Shown here piece after piece: positions 1 to 7,768 of a DNA stretch of 35,127 nt (position 1 is the first letter of the stretch; every line of letters begins with the position of its first letter). The stretch is from JAEUIE01 sp035430005 (lineage in GTDB: Bacteria; Planctomycetota; Planctomycetia; Gemmatales; HRBIN36). The notes beneath the pieces were generated by a model that saw only the letters and a program-made list of their open reading frames with translations, did no database searches and had not been told where the DNA came from. Location: assembly GCA_035430005.1 (NCBI GenBank), contig DAOMFV010000049.1, positions 1-35,127 of the forward strand, given 5' to 3'. The translations under genes were made by a program, and so were the position numbers.

Positions 1-34
1 TAGCCGTTTTACCCCTTTTAGGGAAGATACAAGT

Positions 35-55
35 ACCGTTGACCCCTGCCACGGT
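35..55. repeat. Partial copy of an intergenic palindromic repeat
   Basis: The 15-mer TGACCCCTGCCACGG at 40-54 recurs exactly at 3229-3243, where it forms one arm of a 48-nt hairpin. Here it is flanked only by short ACCGT/ACGGT arms (35-39 and 51-55), so it looks like a degraded or half copy. It lies just beyond the stop codon of the first gene on the minus strand. The match is read directly; membership of a dispersed family is inferred from two copies. Confidence 0.5.
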
Positions 56-81
56 TCTCTGCCACATCTCCGCAGCGCTCC

Positions 82-1332
82 CTACTTCTGAATCATCTTC
101 ACCAGAAACTGGCGTGGCTTCGGTTGTACCAACTCGTTGATCTTGGTCTGGGCAGCATCGATGGCGGCCATGCGTTTGACCAGTTCCTGCGTTTTACGCT
201 CGGCGGCTACATCGGCTAACCAATCAGGAGGCTGGAACATCACCACGTTGCGGAATCGCTGATGCACCATACCGTTCTTGGCATTGATGGCGTTCAGCAC
301 CTCTTGCCCCTGAGCATGGATCGGCCCCGTCGTCAGGTTGCCAAGGTTGATGCCCCTGGCCAGTTCTTCGTGGGAGAATTGGCCCACTTCGACACCGTCG
401 ATCTTCACCACATATTGGCCCACTTCCAATTCTTTCACCGTCAGCCCGTACCAGTTGAGGTTTTTGAGTTCATCGGTGTATGGCAACATCGGTAGCCAAT
501 CCTTCTGTACCGGCAGAGGCAGGCTTTCATCGGTGCGGGTAAACTCCACTCCGTGGTTGTTGCCGACGGGTTTGGTCACAGCGCATTGCTTCGTTTGAGC
601 ATCTAGTGCCTTGGCGTCAATCGTCACATCGCTGACGAGGGCAGGAGCCTTCAGTCCGGTGAGGATGGCGTAGGCCATCAGCAGTCCGCCGGGAGGAGCG
701 GTATGGAAGCCATCATAATAAGGCTTGGCCTTCGCTGCTTTGGGGTCGTTCTCCGCCATTTTTTCCTGAGCGGCACGAGTGATGGCGTACTGATCGACGA
801 AAAGGGCGTGATGCTTCTCCGCCAGCTCACGCAGCGGCGCATAGAACTGCTTCTGCGTTTCGACGTAGAGCTTGAAGCGTTCCTGAATACGTGGATCAAC
901 TGCGTTGGGCGACATCAGCACCACACGCACCCCGGCTTTTTCGGCAGCTTCCAGCATCGCTGTCGTCTTGTTCACATAGTTCTTGTTGGAAGCTTCATTG
1001 AACGCCCCGTAGCCGGCGTCGTTCATGCCGAAGTTGATGGTGACGACGTTGGGCTTCTCGTTGAGCACATGCGACTGGAACCGGCCCGCGCCGCCCTGGG
1101 CCGTATCACCACCGATGCCGGCATTGATGAAGGTGAACCCCGCCTTGGGGAAGCGAGTGGTCAGATAGAGTTCCAGGTAGGTCGAATACTGGTACTGCTC
1201 CGTGATGCTGTCCCCCAGCCAGACGATGCGGTTGCCCGGCTGAAAGGGAAAGTCCTTCGGTGGCTCATTACTCTGTGAGTACGCCGGGAGAGTAAGAAGC
1301 AACAGACAGAAACTGGCCACTATACGTCGCAT
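82..1332 (-). CDS. Secreted SGNH/GDSL-family hydrolase (416 aa)
   Basis: An N-terminal signal peptide (hydrophobic stretch at about residues 4-19, ending AYSQ) indicates export. SGNH motifs are present: block I WLGDSIT with candidate nucleophile Ser42, block II GIGGD near 73-77, block III GMND with Asn104, and block V DGFH with Asp207 and His210. These fit an esterase or carbohydrate deacetylase-like hydrolase; the substrate cannot be told. The C-terminal 200 residues form an extra region after the catalytic part. The ATG is preceded by GAGG at about 5 nt. It lies 26 nt downstream of the esterase/SMP-30 gene on the same strand, so the two are probably cotranscribed. Family is firm, substrate unknown. 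Confidence 0.88.
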   Translation of the reverse strand: MRRIVASFCLLLLTLPAYSQSNEPPKDFPFQPGNRIVWLGDSITEQYQYSTYLELYLTTRFPKAGFTFINAGIGGDTAQGGAGRFQSHVLNEKPNVVTINFGMNDAGYGAFNEASNKNYVNKTTAMLEAAEKAGVRVVLMSPNAVDPRIQERFKLYVETQKQFYAPLRELAEKHHALFVDQYAITRAAQEKMAENDPKAAKAKPYYDGFHTAPPGGLLMAYAILTGLKAPALVSDVTIDAKALDAQTKQCAVTKPVGNNHGVEFTRTDESLPLPVQKDWLPMLPYTDELKNLNWYGLTVKELEVGQYVVKIDGVEVGQFSHEELARGINLGNLTTGPIHAQGQEVLNAINAKNGMVHQRFRNVVMFQPPDWLADVAAERKTQELVKRMAAIDAAQTKINELVQPKPRQFLVKMIQK

Positions 1333-1358
1333 GGAAACCTCGTCGATGGAGATGAATA

Positions 1359-3086
1359 TTAGAGTCGTGGTGGGGCAGGCTTGATCGGCTTATCGAACGT
1401 GTTCGCTCCCTGCACTTTCACCTTGCGGGAGTAGACCTTCTGGTCGCAGGTCACCAGGAGTGTATCAAACTTCTCGCCGATGAAACACAGGTTCGAGCAC
1501 TTCCCGTTCGGTGTTGGAATGATGCAGTTCACCCGGCCCGCCTGATCGCACACCTGTACTCCCATACGAGTAGCCACGTAAAGCCGACCGTTACGGTCGC
1601 AGTGCATGCCATCGGCACCGCTGTCTTCGGCATTGTCGGGAACATGGAGATGGAAATACTTCTGCTTGTTGGCGAGTGTTCCATCGGGCTGAATCTGGTA
1701 GCTGTAGACCCACTTGGTGCGGTAGTCGGCGACATAGAGCAGCGACTGATCAGGAGACAGGGTCACGCCGTTCATGTACTTGAGCCCCTTATCGACGATC
1801 TTCTTCTCCCCCTTGGGGCTGATGTACCAGAGATGACTCTGATCGGGCCCAGCGACGCCGGGGTTGGTGACGTAGATGCTGCCATCGTGGCGGACGACGA
1901 GATCGTTGCCTCGGATGCCTTCAGCGATGACGACGGGGTTTCGATCTTCGCCATAAGCAAAGACCTTGTCCGTAGCGCTGGCACAGGCATAGAGCCGTCC
2001 ATCAGGGCCGAACGATTGCCCGGAAGCCTTCTTGTTCTCGCCGAGATATTCGCTGACCTGTCCATCGAGACCAACTTTGTGGGTTTTGCTCTTGGGTACA
2101 TCGGCATAGAAGCCTTCACCCTTGGCATTGGCACAAGGCCCTTCAGTGAAGGTGTAACCCTCGCCGACGAGCTTCCAGCCTTCGCCGTGGATGAGAATCT
2201 CCTGCAACTGAGAAGAGCCAGCACTAGCCTTGATGGGGTTGGGGTAGTCCTTCCACAACCAGCGCATGGCGTCGGGGAAGATCTGCGTGGCATGGGTGCC
2301 ATTGTGGCCGCCATCGCCCCAGGCATGGTTGACTTCGTAGCCTGCAAAGGTCAGCGAGCGTTCCATCTCCTGATTGGCCATCCACCAGTCACCGCCATAG
2401 ATGTTCTGATCCTTGCTGCCATCTTCGAGGAAGATGCGGAGGGGCTTGGGTTCGTACTTGCGGATGAGGGTCGGGTAGACGTTTCCACCCCGCAGGCCAA
2501 CGTAGGTGCCGATGGCACTGAAGACTCGCTGGAAAGCATCGGGCCGTTCCCATGCTGCAGTGAAAGCACAGATCGCGCCGCTGCTGGCTCCGCCGATGGC
2601 ACGATCGTTGCCGTTCTTGGATAATTTGATCGCTCGGCCATCGCCTGTCGTCTTCGTTTCTACTTCGGGAAGCAGTTCATCCAGCAGAAAGCGGGCATAG
2701 TTATCACCCAGCCCGTCGTATTCGTAGCTGCGGTTATAACGTGCCAGGGCCTGATCGCTCTTGGCCTTTACCACGCCAGGCGTCACAAAGATACCGATCG
2801 TGACCGGCATCTCTTTGGAGTGAATGAGTTGATCAAAGATCTCTGGGGCCTTGTACTGGATGCCATCCTGATTGACATAGACGCAGGCCGGTGTTTTGCC
2901 ATCGTACTGTTTCGGTACATAGACCCAGTAGTCTCGTGTGGTGCCGGGGAAGACTTTGCTTTTGTCGAAGGTATACTTCTTCACCTCACCCTTGGGAACG
3001 TCAGAGGAATTCTGCTCAGCGACAGACCCGGAGGCAGTAAAGAGAATGATGGCAATCAACAACAGACAACCGAGACGATGCAACAT
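1359..3086 (-). CDS. Exported esterase (alpha/beta-hydrolase) fused to SMP-30/gluconolactonase-like propeller (575 aa)
   Basis: A signal peptide covers roughly residues 1-24. Residues about 35-280 resemble the esterase D/enterochelin-esterase type of alpha/beta hydrolase: the nucleophile elbow is GGASSG with Ser168, an acid candidate lies in EDGSKD (Asp222 or Asp226), and the His candidate is in GGHNGTH (261/265). Residues about 290-575 match the SMP-30/gluconolactonase/LRE beta-propeller, with EGP near the start of the domain and repeated GRLY/DG blades. The natural substrate may be an ester-linked sugar acid or a lactone, but that is inference. It is the first gene of a probable two-gene unit with the SGNH hydrolase downstream. 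A perfect 12-bp palindrome sits just upstream of the start. Confidence 0.85.
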   Translation of the reverse strand: MLHRLGCLLLIAIILFTASGSVAEQNSSDVPKGEVKKYTFDKSKVFPGTTRDYWVYVPKQYDGKTPACVYVNQDGIQYKAPEIFDQLIHSKEMPVTIGIFVTPGVVKAKSDQALARYNRSYEYDGLGDNYARFLLDELLPEVETKTTGDGRAIKLSKNGNDRAIGGASSGAICAFTAAWERPDAFQRVFSAIGTYVGLRGGNVYPTLIRKYEPKPLRIFLEDGSKDQNIYGGDWWMANQEMERSLTFAGYEVNHAWGDGGHNGTHATQIFPDAMRWLWKDYPNPIKASAGSSQLQEILIHGEGWKLVGEGYTFTEGPCANAKGEGFYADVPKSKTHKVGLDGQVSEYLGENKKASGQSFGPDGRLYACASATDKVFAYGEDRNPVVIAEGIRGNDLVVRHDGSIYVTNPGVAGPDQSHLWYISPKGEKKIVDKGLKYMNGVTLSPDQSLLYVADYRTKWVYSYQIQPDGTLANKQKYFHLHVPDNAEDSGADGMHCDRNGRLYVATRMGVQVCDQAGRVNCIIPTPNGKCSNLCFIGEKFDTLLVTCDQKVYSRKVKVQGANTFDKPIKPAPPRL

Positions 3087-3093
3087 GAGTGGG

Positions 3094-3105
3094 CCTTGAT
3101 CAAGG
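3094..3105. promoter_or_regulatory. Perfect 12-bp palindrome CCTTGATCAAGG upstream of the esterase start
   Basis: CCTTGATCAAGG lies 8 nt before the esterase ATG on the minus strand and contains the AAGG that could serve as its ribosome-binding site. It could be an operator or a chance palindrome; no regulator gene lies beside it. Confidence 0.25.
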
Positions 3106-3198
3106 TGGGAGGGTACAGATTACCCGGCGGGAGATTTGAAGACAAACAGATTCTGGTGAACAGCTAGCGATTCGTCCTACCGATTTCAGCACCAGAGA

Positions 3199-3246
3199 AG
3201 TCCGTGGCGGGGGTCAGTTGTACTCAACTGACCCCTGCCACGGACT
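3199..3246. repeat. 48-nt intergenic hairpin (22-bp stem, TACT loop)
   Basis: The arms 3199-3220 and 3225-3246 are complementary over 22 positions, with one G-T pair, around the loop TACT. It lies in the 258-nt gap between the divergent esterase and oxidoreductase genes. There is no U-tract, and a terminator would serve neither gene here. Its right arm shares a 15-mer with positions 40-54, which suggests a dispersed palindromic repeat. Confidence 0.7.
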
Positions 3247-3344
3247 GCTGAACTCATGTCTAATCCAATGAAAACCCTTGACCATCACCATCCGAACTGG
3301 TCAGATGGTATTCCTGCCTGCTCTTCCCCTCTTCGGAGTTTCTG

Positions 3345-4664
3345 ATGTCTTCCACCTCTCGTCGTGACTTTCTTTCCGTGTGTGGTGCCGCTGCCGGGGC
3401 AATGATGATCCCCACTGGCCGCACGATGGCTGATGACACCAAATCCCCCAACGCCCGGCCCCGGGTCGGCTGCATCGGCAACGGCGGCATGGGTCGCGGC
3501 GATGCCAGTGCTGCCAAGCGCTACGGCGACATCGTCGCTGTCTGCGACGTTGACCGAGGTCATGCAGAGTCGGCCAACAAGGACATCGCCGGCGGAAAGG
3601 CTGAGGTCTTTGAAGACTATCGCAAGCTGCTCGACCGCAAGGGTATCGACATCGTTACCGTCAGCACGCCCGATCACTGGCATACCAAGATCACTGTCGA
3701 TGCCATGCGGGCCGGAAAGGATGTCTACTGCCAGAAACCTTTGACGCTAACTATCGATGAAGGCAAGCTGCTGTGCCGGGTCACCAAGGAAACGGGCCGG
3801 GTGCTGCAGGTGGGCACTCAGCAGCGTAGTGAAGACAACAACATGTTCCTCAAAGCGGTGGCCATGGTGCAAGGTGGCCGCATCGGCAAGGTGAAGCGGG
3901 TGACCTGTGCCATCGGCGGCGGGCCCAAAGGCGGGCCGTTCGCCAAGACCAAGCCGCCCTCCAACCTCAACTGGAACGTCTGGCTCGGGCAAACCCCCGA
4001 TGTGGAATACATCAAAGAACGGGGCCACGGCAACTTCCGCTGGTGGTACGAATACAGTGGCGGCAAATTGACCGACTGGGGCGCTCACCATGTCGACATC
4101 GCCCAGTGGGCCATCGGCATGGATCAGTCTGGGCCCGATTCGATCCAGGTCGTCTCCGCCACGCATCCGGTAAAATTGGATAAAGGAATGCCGATATTCA
4201 ATGACCAGTACAACACCGCCATGACGTTCGACATTCGCTGCCAGTTCGCGAACGGCGTCGAGATCAACATTCGGGACAATGCCCCCGACTTGGGCTTCGA
4301 CAATGGTATTCTCTTCGAGGGCGAGAACGGCAAGTTCTTCGTCAGCCGCAGCAAGCTGACGGGCGAACCGGTGGATGAACTCAAGACCAAGCCCATCGAC
4401 CCCACTGTCCTGATAAAGCTGCGAAAGGGCAAACGGCTCGATTCGCACATGGGCAACTTCATCGAGTGCTGTCGTGATCGATCGGTGCCCGTTTCGGATG
4501 TGTGGAGTCATCATCGGGCACTGACCACATGCCATCTATCTAATATCGCCATTCGCCTGGGTCGTGATTTGAAGTGGAACCCTTCGACAGAACAGATTGT
4601 CGGTGATGCGGAAGCGAATGCGTGGCTGGGCCGCAAGCAACGGTCGGGGTTTGAGACGGTGTAA
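3345..4664 (+). CDS. Tat-exported Gfo/Idh/MocA-family oxidoreductase (439 aa)
   Basis: The N-terminus has a twin-arginine signal (SRRDFL at about residues 4-9, followed by an Ala/Gly-rich hydrophobic stretch), so export as a folded protein is predicted. A Rossmann NAD(P)-binding motif GxGxxG (GNGGMG) follows at about residue 43, then the family's K-P motif in the form CQKP near 128-131. The C-terminal part is the usual alpha/beta dimerisation and substrate domain. Members oxidise or reduce sugars and polyols with NAD(P); the substrate is not readable here. The ATG is supported by CGGAG ending 6 nt upstream. It stands alone, divergent from the esterase gene and followed by a paired-hairpin repeat. 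Such Tat-tagged members are frequent in planctomycetes (known of the family). Confidence 0.92.
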   Translation: MSSTSRRDFLSVCGAAAGAMMIPTGRTMADDTKSPNARPRVGCIGNGGMGRGDASAAKRYGDIVAVCDVDRGHAESANKDIAGGKAEVFEDYRKLLDRKGIDIVTVSTPDHWHTKITVDAMRAGKDVYCQKPLTLTIDEGKLLCRVTKETGRVLQVGTQQRSEDNNMFLKAVAMVQGGRIGKVKRVTCAIGGGPKGGPFAKTKPPSNLNWNVWLGQTPDVEYIKERGHGNFRWWYEYSGGKLTDWGAHHVDIAQWAIGMDQSGPDSIQVVSATHPVKLDKGMPIFNDQYNTAMTFDIRCQFANGVEINIRDNAPDLGFDNGILFEGENGKFFVSRSKLTGEPVDELKTKPIDPTVLIKLRKGKRLDSHMGNFIECCRDRSVPVSDVWSHHRALTTCHLSNIAIRLGRDLKWNPSTEQIVGDAEANAWLGRKQRSGFETV

Positions 4665-4667
4665 AAC

Positions 4668-4796
4668 CCGTGCCACACTCCGGCGTGTACTCGCGTCGGG
4701 GTGTGGTTGCTATCGCTCGACGTCGTGTCATTGACAGTAGTACTTCAGAGTTACAGTAAGCACACCTCGACGGAGTACCGTCGAAGTGTGGCACGG
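4668..4796. repeat. REPIN-like element: two inverted hairpins
   Basis: The 12-nt ends CCGTGCCACACT (4668-4679) and AGTGTGGCACGG (4785-4796) are exact inverted repeats. The relationship extends over whole arms 4668-4706 and 4760-4796, with 33 of 37 aligned positions identical plus two single-base indels. Each arm can itself fold around the self-complementary loop sequence GAGTAC. At one stem position the right arm has a T-A pair where the left arm has C-G, so the pairing is kept. It fills most of the 213-nt gap between two convergent genes. No mobility gene is present; mobilisation in trans would be inference. Confidence 0.7.
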
Positions 4797-4877
4797 TCCT
4801 TAATTGTGAAGGAGGAAAGTACACTACTCCACGCATCTCAATCCTCCAACCTCCGAAGCAGAGGGGAGATGCTAAAA

Positions 4878-6029
4878 TCACTTTTTCAAGAGCTCAGACG
4901 TTTCAAAATAGAGAGCCTGGTAACATTCCACGAACTCAGTGAGCGGCATCCCAAAACGCCCTGACTTGGTGGCGTAGCCATTTGCCAGTCCCGGCTCACC
5001 CCTGGGAGTCCAGCTGTTCCCATGCGGATTGAACAGATAGAGCATCCTGGTACTGGCATCATAACTCAGCACAGTGTAGGCATGATGTGGTGACACGCCC
5101 TTGGCCTTCTGCTCCTGGGGAGTGACTGCACACATCAAGCGTTTTGCCTGCTGGGCATTCATCAGGACTTGATGAACTTCATCGGCGATCTTTTCGGGAG
5201 GAACCGGTTCTTTCTCTTTAGTGACACGATGCAGGTTCATCCACTTCACCTGATGGCCTGTCAAATCCTGAAGAACGAGTTTCGGAGAGCCGCCTTTGCA
5301 GATGGCATCGGTGGCGCAGAGCGTCTTCTTATCGCCCTTCAATGCCTCGTTTCGCAGTTGACCATACCCTTTTTCGAAGAGATTCAGCCAAAGCCCCTGC
5401 CCTTGGGTCGTCGAGGTCAACGCCAGTTCAGCATCGGTCAGTGGCTGGACGCGCACTTTCTTTGCTCCTGGAAACTCTATCAGATACTCGCCGTTGGGCT
5501 CACGAGTGATGAGCTGATGCACGCCGGCTGGATCGCGGGCAATCATGCTTGCCAGGCTGGCGAGGAAGAAACAGTCTCCCAACGACCCTTGATGAACTCC
5601 TCTCAGGCTCGGCTGACCGGGCGGGAAGATCACTCGACTGGTATCGGCTGTTTTCTTCTTGGCCGCGTTGAACTGCGCTTCGAACGGCGGATATCCCTTC
5701 AAGTTCTTCTGAGCAACTGACTGTGCATAGTTGTTGAAATAGTCGACATCGAGTTTAGGCAGATCGACCTTGCCTCGGCGCTGAATCGATTTGAGCGTTC
5801 CCAAGGCCGCGGCAGCATCGCCACGGATCGAACGATTCATCACCAGCTTGTCGAGTTCATCGGGGTCAAGTACGCCATTGTGATTGAGGTCCCATTCTTC
5901 AAAATGGGTCAGCACCGTGGCAGCAAAGGGCGAAGGAACCAGCTTGCGTCCATCTGCCTGGGCGAACCGTGTACCCAGGCCCAAAACGATCAGAATCAGC
6001 CAGCTGTGAAACACTTTGGTGGGGAACAT
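4878..6029 (-). CDS. Calpain-like cysteine protease with EF-hand, exported (383 aa)
   Basis: A signal peptide covers about residues 1-25. Residues 47-58 form a complete EF-hand calcium loop (DLNHNGVLDPDE, ligands D47, N49, N51, D55, E58). The calpain (peptidase family C2) catalytic triad is all visible: Cys153 in QGSLGDCFFLASLA, His316 in SPHHAYTV, and Asn334 in LFNPHGNSW. No other known domain follows, so this is a minimal protease core. Expected role is calcium-influenced limited proteolysis outside the cytoplasm; the target is unknown. It is the last of three minus-strand genes, 146 nt after the NlpC/P60-like gene, and GAGAGG lies 9 nt before the ATG. Loss of any triad residue would have argued against activity, and none is lost. 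Confidence 0.9.
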   Translation of the reverse strand: MFPTKVFHSWLILIVLGLGTRFAQADGRKLVPSPFAATVLTHFEEWDLNHNGVLDPDELDKLVMNRSIRGDAAAALGTLKSIQRRGKVDLPKLDVDYFNNYAQSVAQKNLKGYPPFEAQFNAAKKKTADTSRVIFPPGQPSLRGVHQGSLGDCFFLASLASMIARDPAGVHQLITREPNGEYLIEFPGAKKVRVQPLTDAELALTSTTQGQGLWLNLFEKGYGQLRNEALKGDKKTLCATDAICKGGSPKLVLQDLTGHQVKWMNLHRVTKEKEPVPPEKIADEVHQVLMNAQQAKRLMCAVTPQEQKAKGVSPHHAYTVLSYDASTRMLYLFNPHGNSWTPRGEPGLANGYATKSGRFGMPLTEFVECYQALYFETSELLKK

Positions 6030-6128
6030 GAGTTGAACCTCTCACAGACCCCCTATGGGCGCTGCTCATCTACTCATTCAGGCTCGACGACGGGTTGTGA
6101 CAATGATTTTGAAAAAGAAATGCGATTG

Positions 6129-6158
6129 CAGCCTGTAGCGCCATGGCGCTCCAGGCTG
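6129..6158. repeat. 30-nt hairpin between NlpC-like and calpain-like genes
   Basis: Arms 6129-6142 and 6145-6158 pair over 14 positions with one mismatch around a 2-nt centre AT, including the core GCGCCATGGCGC. It lies 18 nt past the stop of the minus-strand NlpC-like gene, with no U-tract. It may be a dispersed palindrome or an mRNA-stabilising stem. Confidence 0.6.
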
Positions 6159-6175
6159 TCGTTGTGAGACAAGCA

Positions 6176-6880
6176 CTACTTCGCCAGACGCCCAATCGCC
6201 ACATGTTCCTCAATCGGCTCGATAAACTTGGAAGCACCCACGGTGCTCCACGAGAAGCCCGCCACGTGGCCCTGCTTATCGGTGTAAAGCCGAAGCACCC
6301 CCTGCCCCAGGCCATCGTGATCTTTTCCATCCTTACCCTTGTGATGGCGGGTATCAGTGGTGCCATGCCCTGTCTGGGAGCTATCGATCACAGTGACTTC
6401 CCACTGCTCGGTACCCTCGACGAGGGGCTTCTTCGCCGCCATCCGCCGAGGTTGCTCAGCTACGAGCATCACGTGGCCGGTATTGTCCTTTCGATGCAGA
6501 TACTTGACTGCAATGATGTCGCCCGGCCACACTTTCCCCACACTCGTCACTTCGGTAAACCCATTTCCAGCCACGATGGCATCATGGTACCGAGCCGCTG
6601 TCGGACGCCGACTGCCTAACCACTTCTTGAAGGCAGCTTCATCGTAGCCATAGGTGTGGGCGAGCAGGCCATCGATGAACCCGCTGCAATCAGCGTGCAG
6701 CGAACAGATCCCCTGCCAGACGATCTCGCTGGTGCCATGCTTGTAGCTGGTGTTGCTCAGATCGACCTGCTTGAGAAGCTTTTTGGCTTCGATCAAATGC
6801 TTGGGCTGACTCGCCTCCTGTGCCCAACCGGTCAGGCTGAGAAGGCTGATGATGGCAAGCATGGTTATGCAGCGTTTCAT
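6176..6880 (-). CDS. Exported NlpC/P60-like cysteine hydrolase (234 aa)
   Basis: A signal peptide covers about residues 1-20 (cleavage near GWA-QE). The core fits the NlpC/P60 papain-like fold: Cys65 in HADCSGFIDG is the nucleophile signature (DCSG), His136 lies in NTGHVMLV, and a third polar residue could be Asp166 in VTVIDSS. The motif PGDIIAVKY between them is also typical. Family members cut peptide bonds in cell-wall peptides or hydrolyse related amides. Planctomycetes have thin or modified peptidoglycan, so the natural substrate is uncertain. It lies 75 nt downstream of the SGNH hydrolase gene and upstream of the calpain-like gene, all three on the minus strand and all exported. Confidence 0.78.
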   Translation of the reverse strand: MKRCITMLAIISLLSLTGWAQEASQPKHLIEAKKLLKQVDLSNTSYKHGTSEIVWQGICSLHADCSGFIDGLLAHTYGYDEAAFKKWLGSRRPTAARYHDAIVAGNGFTEVTSVGKVWPGDIIAVKYLHRKDNTGHVMLVAEQPRRMAAKKPLVEGTEQWEVTVIDSSQTGHGTTDTRHHKGKDGKDHDGLGQGVLRLYTDKQGHVAGFSWSTVGASKFIEPIEEHVAIGRLAK

Positions 6881-6955
6881 CTCGATAGCTCCCAGAAATG
6901 TGTGTCCATGAGCTTCTTCTGACTGGATGCTGAACTGTGACAGGGAAATGCCAGA

Positions 6956-7639
6956 TTATTTCTTGCTTGCTCCGCCAGTGGGCACCAGGGGAAGGATCGT
7001 ATCAGCCACCTGAGTCGCCAGGGCGGTCACCCCCTTGGCACTGAGATGCACACCATCTCGACTATACCACTCAGGCTTCTCCACAATCAGCGAATAGAGA
7101 TCATTGACAGGGATAGACTCTTTAGCCATCAACTGAGCAGCGAGGACGTTCCGCTCTTTGACACGATCGTTCTTGTCCGAGAGACTCTCGAGCTTGCCGT
7201 TCATCCGCATCGGCGTGGTGGCGGCCCAGATCAGCTTGGCCTGCGGCGCTCCTGCGCGAATTGTCTTCAACAGTTCCGGCAGCGCAGCAGCATACTCAGC
7301 CTCGTTGTATCCCCAGCCATGCAGACCATTGTTGACGTGAACGATATCGAACCGGGTTTGCCCGAGGATCAACTTCACTTCGTCGAGATACGCCTGATCG
7401 CCCAAGCTCTTGGAAGTGGTCAGCCGACCCACAATAGCTTTACCTTTCAGCTTCTCTTCCACTTCCTTGTAGTAGCCACGAGCCATGGAATCGCCGATGA
7501 GAAGCACCCTGGGCAGCGTCGTATTGCTGTTGCCGGGCACCCAGACGTCGAGCCATTCGATCTCTTCCCGAACGATGCGGTTCTTTTCATCGGGTGCTGG
7601 TGTGAAGGTGATGAGTGTCAGCGTCAGTAGCGTGAACAT
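6956..7639 (-). CDS. SGNH/GDSL-family hydrolase, exported (227 aa)
   Basis: The ATG at 7639 gives a protein that opens directly with a hydrophobic signal-like stretch (MFTLLTLTLITF). A TTG at 7699 would add 20 polar residues ahead of it and is less likely. SGNH motifs are LLIGDSMARG with Ser51, an Asn in HVNNGLHGWG (103-104), and RDGVHLS with Asp195 and His198. This is a short single-domain esterase or acyl hydrolase of unknown substrate, not closely similar to the 416-aa SGNH protein at the window start. It is the first gene of the minus-strand trio and is divergent from hutI. Confidence 0.85.
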   Translation of the reverse strand: MFTLLTLTLITFTPAPDEKNRIVREEIEWLDVWVPGNSNTTLPRVLLIGDSMARGYYKEVEEKLKGKAIVGRLTTSKSLGDQAYLDEVKLILGQTRFDIVHVNNGLHGWGYNEAEYAAALPELLKTIRAGAPQAKLIWAATTPMRMNGKLESLSDKNDRVKERNVLAAQLMAKESIPVNDLYSLIVEKPEWYSRDGVHLSAKGVTALATQVADTILPLVPTGGASKK

Positions 7640-7648
7640 GTGGTATCC

Positions 7649-7706
7649 AATTGAGGTGTGAAGAAAATCTATTCTCGCCGTCGAACGAAGAGACTTCAAC
7701 TCAATT
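7649..7706. promoter_or_regulatory. Spaced inverted repeat in the SGNH/hutI divergent gap
   Basis: AATTGAG (7649-7655) and CTCAATT (7700-7706) are exact 7-bp inverted arms, with further imperfect pairing inside (GAAG against CTTC). The 129-nt gap must hold both promoters. No convincing -35/-10 pair was found. An operator role is only a suggestion. Confidence 0.22.
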
Positions 7707-7768
7707 CGCCCCGATCCCCTCGCCTTGTTGACCGTTCAAACAGTAAGATGCAGAGCAAGGACCATGTC

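Noticed and set aside
7640..7699. TTG start for the 227-aa SGNH hydrolase
   Set aside because: It would put 20 polar residues ahead of the signal-like hydrophobic stretch that the ATG at 7639 begins.
7658..7768. Upstream GTG start for hutI
   Set aside because: It adds a basic extension with no match to the family, while the ATG at 7769 has AAGGA at 7-nt spacing.
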